Positions 39,047 to 50,562 of a DNA stretch of 64,000 bases are shown one piece after another. How positions within the stretch are numbered: position 1 is the first letter of the stretch; each line of letters opens with the position of its first letter. The stretch is from the NCBI GenBank assembly GCA_943788115.1, contig CALSPA010000014.1, positions 1 through 64,000 of the forward strand, in the 5' to 3' direction. The stretch is from an uncultured Flavobacteriales bacterium. GTDB lineage: Bacteria > Bacteroidota > Bacteroidia > Flavobacteriales_D > Parvicellaceae. Below the pieces are notes generated by a model. The model saw nothing but the letters and a program-made list of their open reading frames with translations, was not told the origin of the DNA and did not search any database. A program made the position numbers and the translations under genes.

Positions 39047-39703
39047 ATGAAAGAAGTATTTGAATTTAATAACATTATTTCTGTTGTTATCGCTTATTTG
39101 ATTGGATCAGTACCATCAGCAATATGGGTTAGTAAGTGGTTTTTTGGAGTAGATGTTAGAGATTACGGGAGTAAAAATGCTGGTGCAACGAATACATTTA
39201 GAGTTATTGGCAAAAAAGCGGGTTTTCCAGTTTTGTTTTTTGATATTCTTAAAGGTTGGGGGTCGGTGAAAGGATTATCTCTTATCTTCTCATCCTATTT
39301 AGTTGGTTCAGATCAATTTGTAAACCTTGAACTTGCTATTGGTGTAGCAGCAGTTTTTGGACATGTTTTCCCAGTTTACGAAGGTTTCAAAGGTGGTAAG
39401 GGTGTCGCAACTCTTTTAGGTATTATTCTGGCAGTTAGTTTTCCTGCAGCTTCAATCTGTTTTCTAGTCTTTGTTTTAATATTTGTTTTAACCCAATATG
39501 TTTCTTTAGGAGCTATTTGTGCAGCTTTCATATATCCATTCTTAACTATTTATGTTTTTAAGGCAGAAACTCCCTCTCTCATCTTTTTTTCTATTGTTAT
39601 TTCTTCTTTAGTTATCTTAACACATAAAAAGAATATTGAACGGTTATTGAATAAACAAGAGAGTAAAATGCCGTTAAACCTAAAATTCAAAAATAAACCC
39701 TGA
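39047..39703 (+). CDS. plsY: glycerol-3-phosphate acyltransferase PlsY
   Basis: First acylation step of phospholipid synthesis, using acyl-phosphate. The 218-residue polytopic membrane protein carries the three family motifs: SVPSAIWVSK, KNAGATNTFRVIGKKAG and GHVFPVYEGFKGGKGVAT. The length is typical. It is squeezed between two giant envelope-protein genes, 7 bp after the first and 34 bp before the second, in an operon-like run from tpiA onward. Confidence 0.95.
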   Translation: MKEVFEFNNIISVVIAYLIGSVPSAIWVSKWFFGVDVRDYGSKNAGATNTFRVIGKKAGFPVLFFDILKGWGSVKGLSLIFSSYLVGSDQFVNLELAIGVAAVFGHVFPVYEGFKGGKGVATLLGIILAVSFPAASICFLVFVLIFVLTQYVSLGAICAAFIYPFLTIYVFKAETPSLIFFSIVISSLVILTHKKNIERLLNKQESKMPLNLKFKNKP

Positions 39704-39737
39704 ACTAATTAGCGAATGCTTTGTATTAAGGTTAAAG

Positions 39738-42700
39738 GTGAAGTTTAAATTCAAATATCAATTATTAATTGGACTTATTTTTATAGTCCTTTTTTCTTAT
39801 GGCCAGTTCCAAACTGAACAAGAAAGAAAAGTGTATGCAAATAATCTATTTGAACAAGGTGAGTTCATTGAAGCTGAACCTCATATGCTTCACTTTTTAA
39901 GTTTAGAGAATACTACTGAATACAGTTACAAGTACGGAGTCTGTGCATTATATACTTATGCTGACAAAAGTAAGGCCATACGTTTTTTAACATATGCCGT
40001 TAAAGATAAAGAGGTCGATGTAGAAGCGTTTTTTTATTTAGGAAAAGCGTATCATCTAAACTATCTTTTTAATGATGCAATTAGAAATTACGAACTTTTT
40101 AAATCTAAATCAACTTCTAAAATTCAAAAAGAATTTTTAATTGAAATGCATCTATCAATGTGTGTTAGCGGTAAGTCATTAATGCAAAATCTTACTGACT
40201 TAGTTGTTGAAGATAAGATTGAATCTAGTTCAGATCGTTTTCAATACAGCTATGATTTCTCTAAAATTGGAGGCAGAATTTTAGTTACTGATGAATTTCA
40301 ATCTAAGTACGATAAAAAAGTGGGGTATAGATCTGTAATTTATTTCCCGCCTCTTAATCAAAATTTAATTTTCTTTTCCAGCTATGGTAAGGACGGTTCT
40401 AATGGATTAGACCTGTATAAAGTATATAGATTACCTGAAGGCGGTTGGTCTGAGCCAGTTCGTTTACCCAATCATATCAATACTCAATATGACGATGCGT
40501 TTCCTTTTTTACACTCCGATGGAAAAACATTTTATTTTTCTTCCATGGGTCATTCTTCCATGGGTGGGTATGATATTTTTAGAACCTTTTATGAAGAAGA
40601 AACTAATTCATTTGGACCGCCATCAAACATGGATTATAAAATCAATACACCAAGTGATGATATAATGTATGTTGTTGATTCTTTAAATCAAAATGCTTTT
40701 TTCTCATCATCAAGAGCATCTAAAGGTGATTTCTTAGATGTTTATAAGGTTAGAGTAGAGGTGTTTCCAATTCAAAATGTAATTATTGCTGGTGAATTTT
40801 TTAATGAAATAGATAATACAGATATTGATGCAAAAATTCAAATAGTTGATTTAATAACAGAAGAAGTAATTGGGATTTTCCATCCTAACGATCAAAGAAA
40901 ATATACAATTATACTTCCTAAAAGTGGGAAATATAAATTTTTGGTTGAGACTCCTAAAAGTGAAAGGATACATGCAGGAATGGTTGAAGTAATGCCTCAA
41001 AAAGAGTTGAAACTATTAAAACAAGAGATTCTATTAGCGAGTAATGATGGTAATGAGCAATTAATTATTAAAAATTTATTTGATCAGACTGTTGAAAATG
41101 AAAGCGAAATTTTGGCTGAAGTAATGAGGGAATTATCAACACCTGAAATTAATTTTGATGAATTTCCAGATAGTCTTTTTATTGAGGATTTATCAATAGA
41201 TGAAGATTTAATTATTACAGACCCTTTAAATAGTAATGAAGATGTTGATTTAGTTTCTATAAGTAATGAAATAGCATTAGAGGCAAGAAATGAAGCTGAT
41301 GAAATTGAAAACAAAATGAATGCTTCATTTTTAGTTGCTCAGAAAAAGAGTGATGACTCCAAAGCAGCTTCAAAGCAAGCGCAAGAAATATTGAAGAATA
41401 TAGATGAGATTGAAAATCCTTTAGAAAGACAACAGCAGGCTGATTTAGCAAATGAATATCATGAGAAATCAAAAGAATTAAACCAACAAGCTGTAACAGC
41501 AATTAACGTTGCTAATTCTTTAAAAACACAACACGATAAAAAGGAAAAAGAGGCTGAGGAGTCTCAGGAAATTGCCAATGCAATATCAAAAGCTATTCAG
41601 GATGATTCGCATGAAGAAGCTCTTGCTCATTTAAGTGAATTGCAAAATAAAATTAATGATATTATAGAGGAAGATAACGAGTTGAATAATTCAATTGATG
41701 AAAAAGAGATTCAAGCAAAATCATTAGAATTGAAAGCTAAAGAACATCTTAAAGTAGGACAAGAATTAAGAGAAGAACAAGAGCTAATTCAAGTTAAGTT
41801 AGCCAATGCGGAAAGAGAGAAAAACACTGCTAAAAAGCAAAAAGATAAAGATGAAATACAGCTTAAAATTAATCAGTTTCAGGAAGAATTGGCGCTAAAC
41901 AATCAAATGGCTGATGACGAATTTTTAAAATATGAACAGTTAATTGATGATTCTAAAAACATAAATGCTGAAGTAGAGATGCTTGCTGAATTGGATGAAA
42001 TTGTTGAAACAAATCCAATTGTTGAAATTTCAGAAGAACAAAAAGAAATTGTTGAGCAGCAAGTACTCTCTGATGATGTTTCTCAAGAGATAGAAGATAA
42101 CGAGAAATTACTTTCTGAAATACCAAATAAAAATACACTTTCTGAAAGTGAGAATCTAGAGACTAATGAAGCTGACATTGTTGAAGATGTTTCTTTATTA
42201 AATCAATCTGAGAATATTCAAAATCAATCTGAACTGAATTCTAATGAAGAAGAAATTGTAATAAATATTAATGATCAGCGTGTTGTTAATGATAACTCTA
42301 GCAATGAGTTAATTAACAAGCAAGAAGTAGCCTATAAAGAAGTTATTGCTGTTTTGGAAAATTCAGAATCAACGAACTATGATTATTCAGACTCTTTTAA
42401 TGAGTCAATCTCTTATAACAGTAAATCTTCAACAGAAAAACTCGAGAACATTGATAATGATCTTGAAATGCTAATGGTAGCAAAGCAGGAGTTGGCTTCT
42501 TTAGAATATGAAAGCCAAAACGAAGTTAAAGAGTCTAAAAAGGTAGAAAACCAAAAAGACATTGATAATAAAAAAGAAATTATTAGTGAAATGGAAACCA
42601 ATTTATCTTCAAGTTTTGAACAAGTAATGGTTGCTGAAAAGCAAAATAATGATTCATTGTTTTCATCTGTTGAAGATGTTTTAACTCCCGAATTGTTAGT

Positions 42701-45700
42701 TGATGAAGATTTTTTAAGTGCTAAATATTACAATGATCAAGCTCAGAAACAATATGTTTTGGCTCAGAATTTAAAAAAGGAAGCTCAAAATCAAAATGAT
42801 AATAATAAAAAAGCTGAACTTCTCAGAGAAGCACATCAATACGAATTGGCAGCAGTTGAAAATCAACAAGATGCACTTAATTTATTAGATGAAATTGAAG
42901 TTCCTGCTCAATCAATTGATTTAGCTCAAGAAAATGAAAATTCAGCTGAAATTGATGAGACACCAATTGATAATCCAACACAGGATGTTTCGGAAGAAAA
43001 TACAGCTAATTTACCTTCAAATGAAACAGATGAGCAAGAGCTAGCTATTGAGAATGAAAGCTCAGCTGAAATGGATAAGACACCAATTGATAATCCAATA
43101 CAGGATGTTTCTGAAGAAAATACAGCTAATTTACCTTCAAATGAAACAGATGAGCAAGAGCTAGCTATTGAGAATGAAAACTCAGCTGAAATGGATAAGA
43201 CACCAATTGATAATCCAATACAGGATGTTTCTGAAGAAAATACAGCTAATTTACCTTCAAATGAAACAGATGAGCAAGAGCTAGCTATTGAGAATGAAAA
43301 CTCAGCTGAAATGGATAAGACACCAATTGATAATCCAATACAGGATGTTTCGGAAGAAAATACAGCTAAATTACCTTCAAATGAAACAGATGAGCAAGAG
43401 CTAGCTATTGAGAATGAAAACTCAGCAGAAATTGATGAGACACCAATTGATAAACCAACACAGGATGTTGTGGAAGAAAATATATCTACTTCAAATTCAA
43501 ATGAAACAGATGAGCAAGGGCTAGCTATTAAGAATGAAAACTCAGCAGAAATTGATGAGACACCAATTGATAAACCAACACAGGATGTTTCTGAAGAAAA
43601 TACAGCTAATTTACCTTCAAATGAAACAGATGAACAAGACCTAGCTATTGAGAATGAAAACTCAGCAGAAATTGATGAGACACCAATTGATAAACCAACA
43701 CAGGATGTTTCTGAAGAAAATACAGCTAATTTACCTTCAAATGAAACAGATGAACAAGACCTAGCTATTGAGAATGAAAACTCAGCAGAAATTGATGAGA
43801 CACCAATTGATAATCCAACACAGGATGTTTCTGAAGAAAATACAGCTAATTCAACTTCAAATGAAACAGATGAGCAAGAGTTAGCTAGTGAGAATGAAAA
43901 TAGAACTGAAGTTACTAATGATGCTACTGTTAAAAGGTCATCACAAGAAAATTTAAATAACAATTCTATAACTGTAGAAGTAGTGAAACAAACTGTTGCA
44001 GGAGAAGAGTTTGAGAGTGATTCAGATCCTGAGGTTTATCAAGTTGCTGCTGTTTTTAACGAAGATTCTCCAATAACTATAGACAATTATTCAAATAGCT
44101 TTTCCACAAATAAATTACAAACTGTTCAGCAGGATGTTAATGAAGTGATTGAGTTGGAAAAAGAAATAAGTGTATTAAATAAAGAATTAGCTGCAACTGA
44201 AGATGAAAAGCAAATAAAAAAAATAGCTAAGAAAATAGAATCACTTAAAGCTGAAAAGATTGAAAATGAGCTTGAGTTGGCTGATGTTTACAAGGAAGTT
44301 AATCAAAGTGAATTAGAAATAGCAAAGGCTAAAGTTGATGTTGTTAAGGAACAATCAATGGCACTTGTTAATAATTCTTATGAGTTTAAACAAGCTAACG
44401 AGTATGAAAAAGCTGGTGACTTTCTTGAAGAAAAAGCTATAGGTTTAAGAAAAGAAGCAGAAAACGAAAATGATATTAATAAGAAAAATGAACTTCTTTT
44501 AAAAGCATCAAATGCTGAGCTTTCTGCCTTAGATAAACTTGAAACAGCAAAGAAATTATATGCTGAAGCATTAGTAGAAGATGTGTCTGTTTCATCTGCT
44601 ATTTCACCAAAGCAACTTAATACAAGTTTCACATCAATCGAAGTTGCTACTAAGGCAAATGATGTTAATGAAAATGCATTAGTAAATGAAAATAGAGCTG
44701 TTGAGTTAAGAGCAGCTGCAGAAAATGCAAAACCAAATGAGAAATCAGCTTTGCTTTATGAAGCTACAAAATTAGAAGAGCTAGCTAGAAGAAGAAAAAG
44801 CACTTGCTAATCAATTATTTAATAAATCAAATAGAATAAAGTTATATGAAGATGCAATAGTTGAACAACAAGATTTAGCTGCAAACTTAAGTGAAGCTGA
44901 TGCTGCTGAGGTTGTTACCACAAAAGAGTATGAACAATATTACAATCAGGAGCTGGAAATTAATGATTTATCTACTCAATTAAGAACCATAGAAGAAGAG
45001 TCTAACGCCTATGATGCCTTATTTAAACAGCAAACTACAAAAGCAAATTCTTACTTTAATAAAGCTCTTTCAGAACAAGATCCTGTAAAGAGACAGGATT
45101 ATATTTCTAAAGCTAAGGAGCTGAAAGAGAATGCTTTAATTAATAAATCAAAAGCTGATGAAATCCAAGAAGATGTGGTTGTTTTGGCACAAGAGGTTAA
45201 AGAGAAAAAAGTTGCTCAAGCTCAAGTGATTTCATCTTTGGATAAAGAAACCGCAAACGATATTAAGGCTGTAGTTATCTCAGATTATAATAAAACGCCT
45301 AAATCGGAAATTGTAACAATAAATGATTTGGTTTCAACAAATTATAAAGCACCTTCTGAAGTTAAAAGCGATATTTTTGTTGTTAGTGAGCAGACGACCT
45401 ATTCTGTCAGCAATCCAATTCCTGTTAACCCGCCTCATCCAGAAGGTTTAATTTTTAAGGTTCAAGTTGGAGCATTTAGAAAACCAATTCCTCAAGATTT
45501 ATTTAAAGGTTTTGCTCCAATTAGCGCAGAAAAAGTCCGAGATGATATTACTAGATACAGAGTGGGGTATTTTAAGAATGAAAATACTGCTACAAGTTCT
45601 AGAAATACAATTAGAGGTCTAGGATATAGAGATGCTTTTGTTGTTGCTATTTATAATGGTGAGAGAATACCAATTTCTAACGCTCGAAATTTAATTGTAA

Positions 45701-46791
45701 ATAATCCGCAACTAGCAAATAACACTAGCGCAGAAATTGAAGATGAAATTTCAATTCCAAATAATAATGAATTTCAAACTTCAAACAATTCATCTAATTC
45801 AAGTTCATCTGAAAGAAACCCAACTGCTGAGACTACAGATGATAGAACATTAGACAATAATGAATTAGCTAATGAAACACCAGAGTACGTAGCTAATTTA
45901 AATGAAAACGCAGCTGAAGTAAATCCCCTTGAGAATATCAAAGGGTTGTTTTATTCAATTCAAATAGGGGCTTTTTCAAAGCCACTTTCTAAGAATGATG
46001 CATTTAATGTTTCGCCATTGGTAATACAAAATGTAAATAACTTATATAAGTATTCAACAGGTATTTTCAATACCATTGAAGATGCAAAGTCACGTAAAAT
46101 AGAAATGAATGAGATTGGTTTGTCAGATGCTTTTGTAGTTGCCTTTTTTGATGGAGAAAGAGTTTCCATTGCAAGGTCTTTAGAATTAGCAGCTAATGTT
46201 AAGCCTGTTGTTAATAAAACTGAAGATAATGGGGTAACTGTTTTACCAGTAAACCAGGGAAAAGAATATTATGTAAATCTTGGAATTTTTAATGATTCAG
46301 TTCCTAAAGCGATAAGTAATGCGCTATTGTCTATGCGAGAGTTTAGAATTAAACCTGTTTCTATCGGTGAGTACAGGCAATATCTTAGTGGTGTGTTTAA
46401 AACATTAGAAAAAGCAAATCTTGCGACTCAAACTTTTAAAGAAATTGGAATCAAAGATGCTGAGGTTATAGAGTTTATTGACGGTAAGGTTGCCAAAGGT
46501 CAACCAAGAGTATGTAAAGGTTTGTATTATACTATACATTTAGGTACTTACTATGAAAAAGTTCCAAGAAAGCTTCGAGATGTATTTATGAGATTAGATT
46601 ATTTAGATATTGAAACGAAAAAATCTGATCAACAAGAAGATTATTACGCGTCAAAAGAAGATTTATATTTAGATGCTGAGGAAGTTTTAAAAGATTGTTT
46701 AGAAAATGGAGTTGTTGTTTCTAAAATTGTAGCTTTTAAAGATGGTGTAGAAATAGATATTGATGTGGCTAAACAATTTACAAGAGAATAA
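39738..46791 (+). CDS. giant PorE-like protein with acidic repeats and four SPOR-like modules (one frameshift)
   Basis: Two frames (39738-44810, then about 44800-46791) join to about 2,350 residues. Order: signal peptide; TPR-like helices (residues 30-150); a PD40 beta-propeller with blade motifs such as FYFSSMGHSSMGGYDIF (about 170-340); a carboxypeptidase-regulatory-like beta domain (350-430); long Glu/Lys-rich coiled coils; eight 40-residue acidic repeats; more coiled coil; and four SPOR-like modules starting near 45444, 45940, 46258 and 46518 (VQVGAF, IQIGAF, VNLGIF, IHLGTY). TPR-propeller-CRD is the layout of the T9SS protein PorE, which ends in OmpA-like instead. SPOR binds denuded peptidoglycan. 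The frameshift lies in an AGAAGAAGAAAAA stretch near 44790-44800. Likely periplasmic and cell-wall attached. Confidence 0.78.
42921..43904 (+). repeat. eight 120-bp in-frame tandem repeats plus partial ninth
   Basis: The unit is exactly 120 bp (40 codons) and starts at 42921, 43041, 43161, 43281, 43401, 43521, 43641 and 43761, followed by a decaying partial copy from 43881. The encoded unit begins LAIENENSAE and ends SNETDEQE. It is strongly acidic and contains a central TPID segment. Copies 2-4 share MDKTPIDNPIQ, copies 6-7 share IDETPIDKPTQ, and copy 5 is the most diverged (VVEENISTSNS). Near-identity at DNA level points to recent unequal recombination. Confidence 0.97.
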
Positions 46792-46822
46792 TTTATTTAT
46801 TTTTGATAAAAACTACTTATAA

Positions 46823-47098
46823 ATGTCAGTACAAGAAAAACAACAAGGAATTATAGATGTTTTAACTTTAGAAATTGATCAGAAAGATCTAGTACTCTAT
46901 AATGATGACCATAATACATTTGATCATGTTATTTCTTGTTTGCAAAAATACTGTGATCATTCTTCCATACAAGCTGAACAGTGCTCTTGGATCGTTCATA
47001 ACAATGGTAAATGTGGAGTTAAAAAAGGTGTTTTTAATAAATTAAAGCCAATTTGTGAAGCACTAGTAGACGCAGGTTTATCTGCAGTAATTGAATAA
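46823..47098 (+). CDS. clpS: ClpS adaptor for the ClpAP/ClpCP protease
   Basis: The 91-residue adaptor delivers N-degron substrates to the Clp ATPase. It shows the core LYNDDHNTFDHVI motif, a central C.KYCDHSSIQAEQ helix and a final ALVDAGLSAVIE helix. The N-terminal extension is short. ClpS often lies near prmA in Flavobacteriales as I recall; here the two are separated by the giant genes and plsY. Confidence 0.92.
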   Translation: MSVQEKQQGIIDVLTLEIDQKDLVLYNDDHNTFDHVISCLQKYCDHSSIQAEQCSWIVHNNGKCGVKKGVFNKLKPICEALVDAGLSAVIE

Positions 47099-47110
47099 AC
47101 CCTTTATTTC

Positions 47111-47893
47111 ATGAAATTTATAGTACCCCTTTCTTTAGCAATTGTTCTTCTGTTTTCTTGTATAAGAGTTCCTGTTTCTAATAGAAGACAGATGAATCTT
47201 CTAAATGAAAAACAGCTTATCGAAATGGCAGAGTTACAGTACTCAGCGTTTAAAGATTCTGTAAAAGTCTTGCCTTACACTAATTCTAAAGCCAAAAGAG
47301 TTAAAAATATTGGAGAGAAGATTCAATTTTCAGTAGAGAAATTTTTAACAGAAAAAGGTTATGAGAAAAGAATTCAAGGTTTTAAATGGGAGTTTATTAC
47401 TGTTGAAAATAAACAATTAAATGCTTGGTGTATGCCGGGGGGGAAGGTTTGTTTTTATACTGGTATTTTAGATATTATGGATAGCGATGATGAAATTGCT
47501 GTTGTAATGGGACATGAAATAGCTCATGCTATTGCTAGACATGGAAATGAAAGAATGAGTCAGCAGATGACCTTAGCAGGGCTAGTTAATCTTTCTGGGT
47601 CAGGAGCTTCAGATTCAACAGAAACAATTAACATTTATCAAAGAGTTTTTATGGGATCTGCAACACTAGGGATGTTGAAGTTTAGTAGAATGCACGAAAC
47701 AGAATCAGATAAATTAGGATTAGTTTTCATGAAACTAGCTGGATATAACCCAGAAAAAGCAATAGGCTTTTGGGAGAAAATGGCTGCTCAAGGTGGTTTC
47801 GTTCCTGAAATTATAAGTACTCATCCAAGTGATCAACGTAGAATCAGTGATATAAAAGAATTTTTGAAAGATATCGATAGTTATATACAATAG
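47111..47893 (+). CDS. M48-family metalloprotease lipoprotein
   Basis: A 260-residue lipoprotein (LLFSC, Cys17) with the zinc motif HEIAH at residues 135-139 and the third-ligand segment HETESDKLGL about 60 residues on. The AWCMPGGKVCFYTG block before the motif is typical of the LoiP/BepA type of periplasmic M48 proteases, which degrade or assist outer-membrane proteins. It follows clpS by 12 bp and is followed at 27 bp by the sensor gene. Placement beside giant envelope proteins suggests an envelope quality-control role, by inference. Confidence 0.9.
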   Translation: MKFIVPLSLAIVLLFSCIRVPVSNRRQMNLLNEKQLIEMAELQYSAFKDSVKVLPYTNSKAKRVKNIGEKIQFSVEKFLTEKGYEKRIQGFKWEFITVENKQLNAWCMPGGKVCFYTGILDIMDSDDEIAVVMGHEIAHAIARHGNERMSQQMTLAGLVNLSGSGASDSTETINIYQRVFMGSATLGMLKFSRMHETESDKLGLVFMKLAGYNPEKAIGFWEKMAAQGGFVPEIISTHPSDQRRISDIKEFLKDIDSYIQ

Positions 47894-47920
47894 TTAATAT
47901 TGAGTTTAGATTTATTCCCA

Positions 47921-50506
47921 ATGAAAAGAGTGTTAGTTGTCATATTTGTATTTTTTAGTTCCCTGATTTTTTCTCAAGATTTAAGTTATAAACATTTTTC
48001 TACTCACAATGGGTTACCTAGTAATCAGGTTTATAACATCTATCAAGATAATAATGGATTTGTTTGGTTTGCTACAGATAGAGGGATCGCAAAGTATGAT
48101 GGTGATAAATTTACTTTATATGATCAGAGTGATGGATTGACTTCTAGTACAATTTTCAGATTTTTCCCACAAAAAAATGGAGATGTTTGGTGTTCAACAT
48201 TTCAAAATAAATGGTTTTATTTTAATCCAGATAACATCAAATTTACACCATATGCTTTTAATGATACTATAGTTAAGTATTCTAAAGGAGGATTAAATGA
48301 AAACTTTTATTTATCTAGTAATGGTACAATTTACATTGGTTATCAAAATGCAAATGGTTTTTTAGCCATTTCTAAAAATGGAGAATTGTTACATTCCTTA
48401 GAAGAAAATAACGATATGTATATACAAGATAGTAGTAATTGCATTGTAGAATACGATGATAAGGCTTTCTTTAATTATATTTCTTTAAAATCTTTAGATG
48501 AAATTTCTGAAAGGTTCAGAGTTTTAAAACATGTTGAATTACATCGTTTTCCTTCTTCAAACTATCATAAAGAATTTAAAATTGGTGATTGTGTTGTTTT
48601 TTCAAATGGTAATGATTTAGTTATAAATAATTCAAAAGAATCTACTATTTCTAAAACATATGAAAATAGAATTATTGGTTTAGGAAAATATGATGATAAG
48701 CACATCTGGGTTGGTTTTGTAAAAGGTGGTTTAAAGATTATTTCTTTAAATGGAGAATTAGTTAATCATTATTTGGATAATAAATCTGTTACATTTTGTA
48801 GTCAAGACTTTCATGGAGGCCTTTGGATATCAACATTGTCAAATGGTGTTTTTTATTCTAGAAATAGTCGTATCAAAAAATATACATTTACTGATGATGA
48901 TATTTATTTTGTTGGAAATGGAAATGGAGATAAGGTTATTGTAGGCACAATTGTGGGTGATAATTATGAAATTAATAATGAATCAATTAAATTATTTTCG
49001 TCTGTCAAAATAAAATCACCTGACATAATTAATTACAATAAATTTCACTCTTCATATATTTCAGCTTATCAAGGATTTAATGATAGATATTCATTTAATA
49101 ATAAGGATTTTACAGATAATTCTAATGTGATTTCATTAGTTAATAATTTGATTACTATTTCTAATGATATTAATAAGCCTTTTTTAGCTGGTGGAACTGT
49201 TAAATTTATGTATTGGAATAAATCCATAAATTCCATTTCAAGTGTTTATATAAATAATAGAATTAGATCAGTTTCATGGTGTGATAAAGCAATATTTATT
49301 GGAACATTAAATGGTCTTTTTAAATATGACACCATTAATTTTGAAATAAAACCATTTAATAATCCATTGCTAAAAAATAGAATAGAAGTTGTTGAAACCC
49401 TTAATAATAAAGCTTATATCGGAACAATGGGTGAAGGCTTGGTGGTTTTAGAAAATGATTCTATCATTCAAATTTCTAAAAAAGATGGTCTTTCTAGTAA
49501 TTTAGTAAATAAACTTTTTGTTGAGAATGATTCTATAATTTGGCTGGCAACAAATAACGGTCTTAATAGAGTGTTAATTTCAAATCCTCAAATTTCAGTT
49601 AAAACCTTTAATGAAGATGATGGGTTAGTTGATAGTTATATAAATGATGTATTCATTAAGGGGGAAACGGTTTGGGTTGCTACTAGATCTGGTTTGTGTT
49701 CCATGTCTAATAATGATTTTGTAAAAGATTCAACTGTGAATTTATTCTTAAAATGGGCTTTTGTTGAAAGTGAAAATACTTTTTTAAGTGATTCGTTACT
49801 AATGAATTTAGATTATAAAAAAAACAACTTAAATTTTCATTTTAATGCTGCTTATTTTAGTGCCGATAATGGAATTGATTTTAGGTATAAATTAGTAGGG
49901 CAAGAAGATAGTTGGAATTATACATCCTTAAGGGAAATTAAATATTTCTCTCTTGTTGCTGGTAGCTATGAAATTAAAGTTCAAGCAAGTATTAATGGAT
50001 CTGATTGGTCTGTCAATGAAATAACAAAATCATTTGTAATCTACCCCCCATTTTATCAAACCAATTGGTTTTATTTACTTATTGCTATTTCTATATCTAG
50101 TCTTATTTATTTGTTCTTTAAAATTAGAGTTCTTACATATAACAGAGATATAGTTAGAGAGCTTTTGCGATTGCTATTAAAAAAAATTACTCCTAAATCT
50201 TCCCATTTCACTGTTAAAGATCAAGGTTTAGATGTTAAAGTTAATTCTCATGATGTTTTGTATGTAAAAGCATCTGGTAATTATTTAGAACTTTATACTT
50301 TGAACAAAAGATATTTGATTAGATGTAAACTTGGAGATTTTTTAACAATGGTACCTGATAAGATTGAATATGTTAAAATAAATAGATCTCACATAGTTAG
50401 AAAAGATAAAATTCAGGGTAAAAGTTCTAAATCTATTCAAATAGCAGGTGAGGAATTTGTTGTAAGTAAAACATATCAAAAAGAAGTTAATGAAATAGTT
50501 CTCTAG
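47921..50506 (+). CDS. propeller/Y_Y_Y membrane sensor with LytTR DNA-binding domain
   Basis: An 861-residue one-component regulator. A signal peptide is followed by two-component-regulator propeller repeats with the LPSNQVYNIYQDNNGFVWFAT pattern (given in part). A Y_Y_Y domain follows (FSADNGIDFRYKLVG, then SWNYTSL), then one membrane helix (WFYLLIAISISSLIYLFF) and a cytoplasmic LytTR domain at the C-terminus, including VLYVKASGNYLELYT and INRSHIVRKDKI. Histidine-kinase motifs are absent, so it should bind DNA directly from the membrane. The ATG at 47921 is chosen because it gives a proper signal peptide. Target genes unknown. Confidence 0.88.
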   Translation: MKRVLVVIFVFFSSLIFSQDLSYKHFSTHNGLPSNQVYNIYQDNNGFVWFATDRGIAKYDGDKFTLYDQSDGLTSSTIFRFFPQKNGDVWCSTFQNKWFYFNPDNIKFTPYAFNDTIVKYSKGGLNENFYLSSNGTIYIGYQNANGFLAISKNGELLHSLEENNDMYIQDSSNCIVEYDDKAFFNYISLKSLDEISERFRVLKHVELHRFPSSNYHKEFKIGDCVVFSNGNDLVINNSKESTISKTYENRIIGLGKYDDKHIWVGFVKGGLKIISLNGELVNHYLDNKSVTFCSQDFHGGLWISTLSNGVFYSRNSRIKKYTFTDDDIYFVGNGNGDKVIVGTIVGDNYEINNESIKLFSSVKIKSPDIINYNKFHSSYISAYQGFNDRYSFNNKDFTDNSNVISLVNNLITISNDINKPFLAGGTVKFMYWNKSINSISSVYINNRIRSVSWCDKAIFIGTLNGLFKYDTINFEIKPFNNPLLKNRIEVVETLNNKAYIGTMGEGLVVLENDSIIQISKKDGLSSNLVNKLFVENDSIIWLATNNGLNRVLISNPQISVKTFNEDDGLVDSYINDVFIKGETVWVATRSGLCSMSNNDFVKDSTVNLFLKWAFVESENTFLSDSLLMNLDYKKNNLNFHFNAAYFSADNGIDFRYKLVGQEDSWNYTSLREIKYFSLVAGSYEIKVQASINGSDWSVNEITKSFVIYPPFYQTNWFYLLIAISISSLIYLFFKIRVLTYNRDIVRELLRLLLKKITPKSSHFTVKDQGLDVKVNSHDVLYVKASGNYLELYTLNKRYLIRCKLGDFLTMVPDKIEYVKINRSHIVRKDKIQGKSSKSIQIAGEEFVVSKTYQKEVNEIVL

Positions 50507-50562
50507 AGCTATAAAATTTATTTTCAAGTATTCTTTATAAGTTCTATTTTTGAATTATAATT

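Noticed and set aside
42921-43904. CRISPR-like periodic repeats
   Set aside because: The 120-bp units are contiguous with no unique spacers, keep one reading frame inside a larger protein and have no cas genes nearby.
42926-43963. A 345-codon open frame on the minus strand
   Set aside because: It lies exactly over the 120-bp repeats. Because the unit length is a multiple of three, a stop-free antisense frame in one unit repeats through the whole array. The predicted protein is a Ser-rich low-complexity mirror of the real coding strand.
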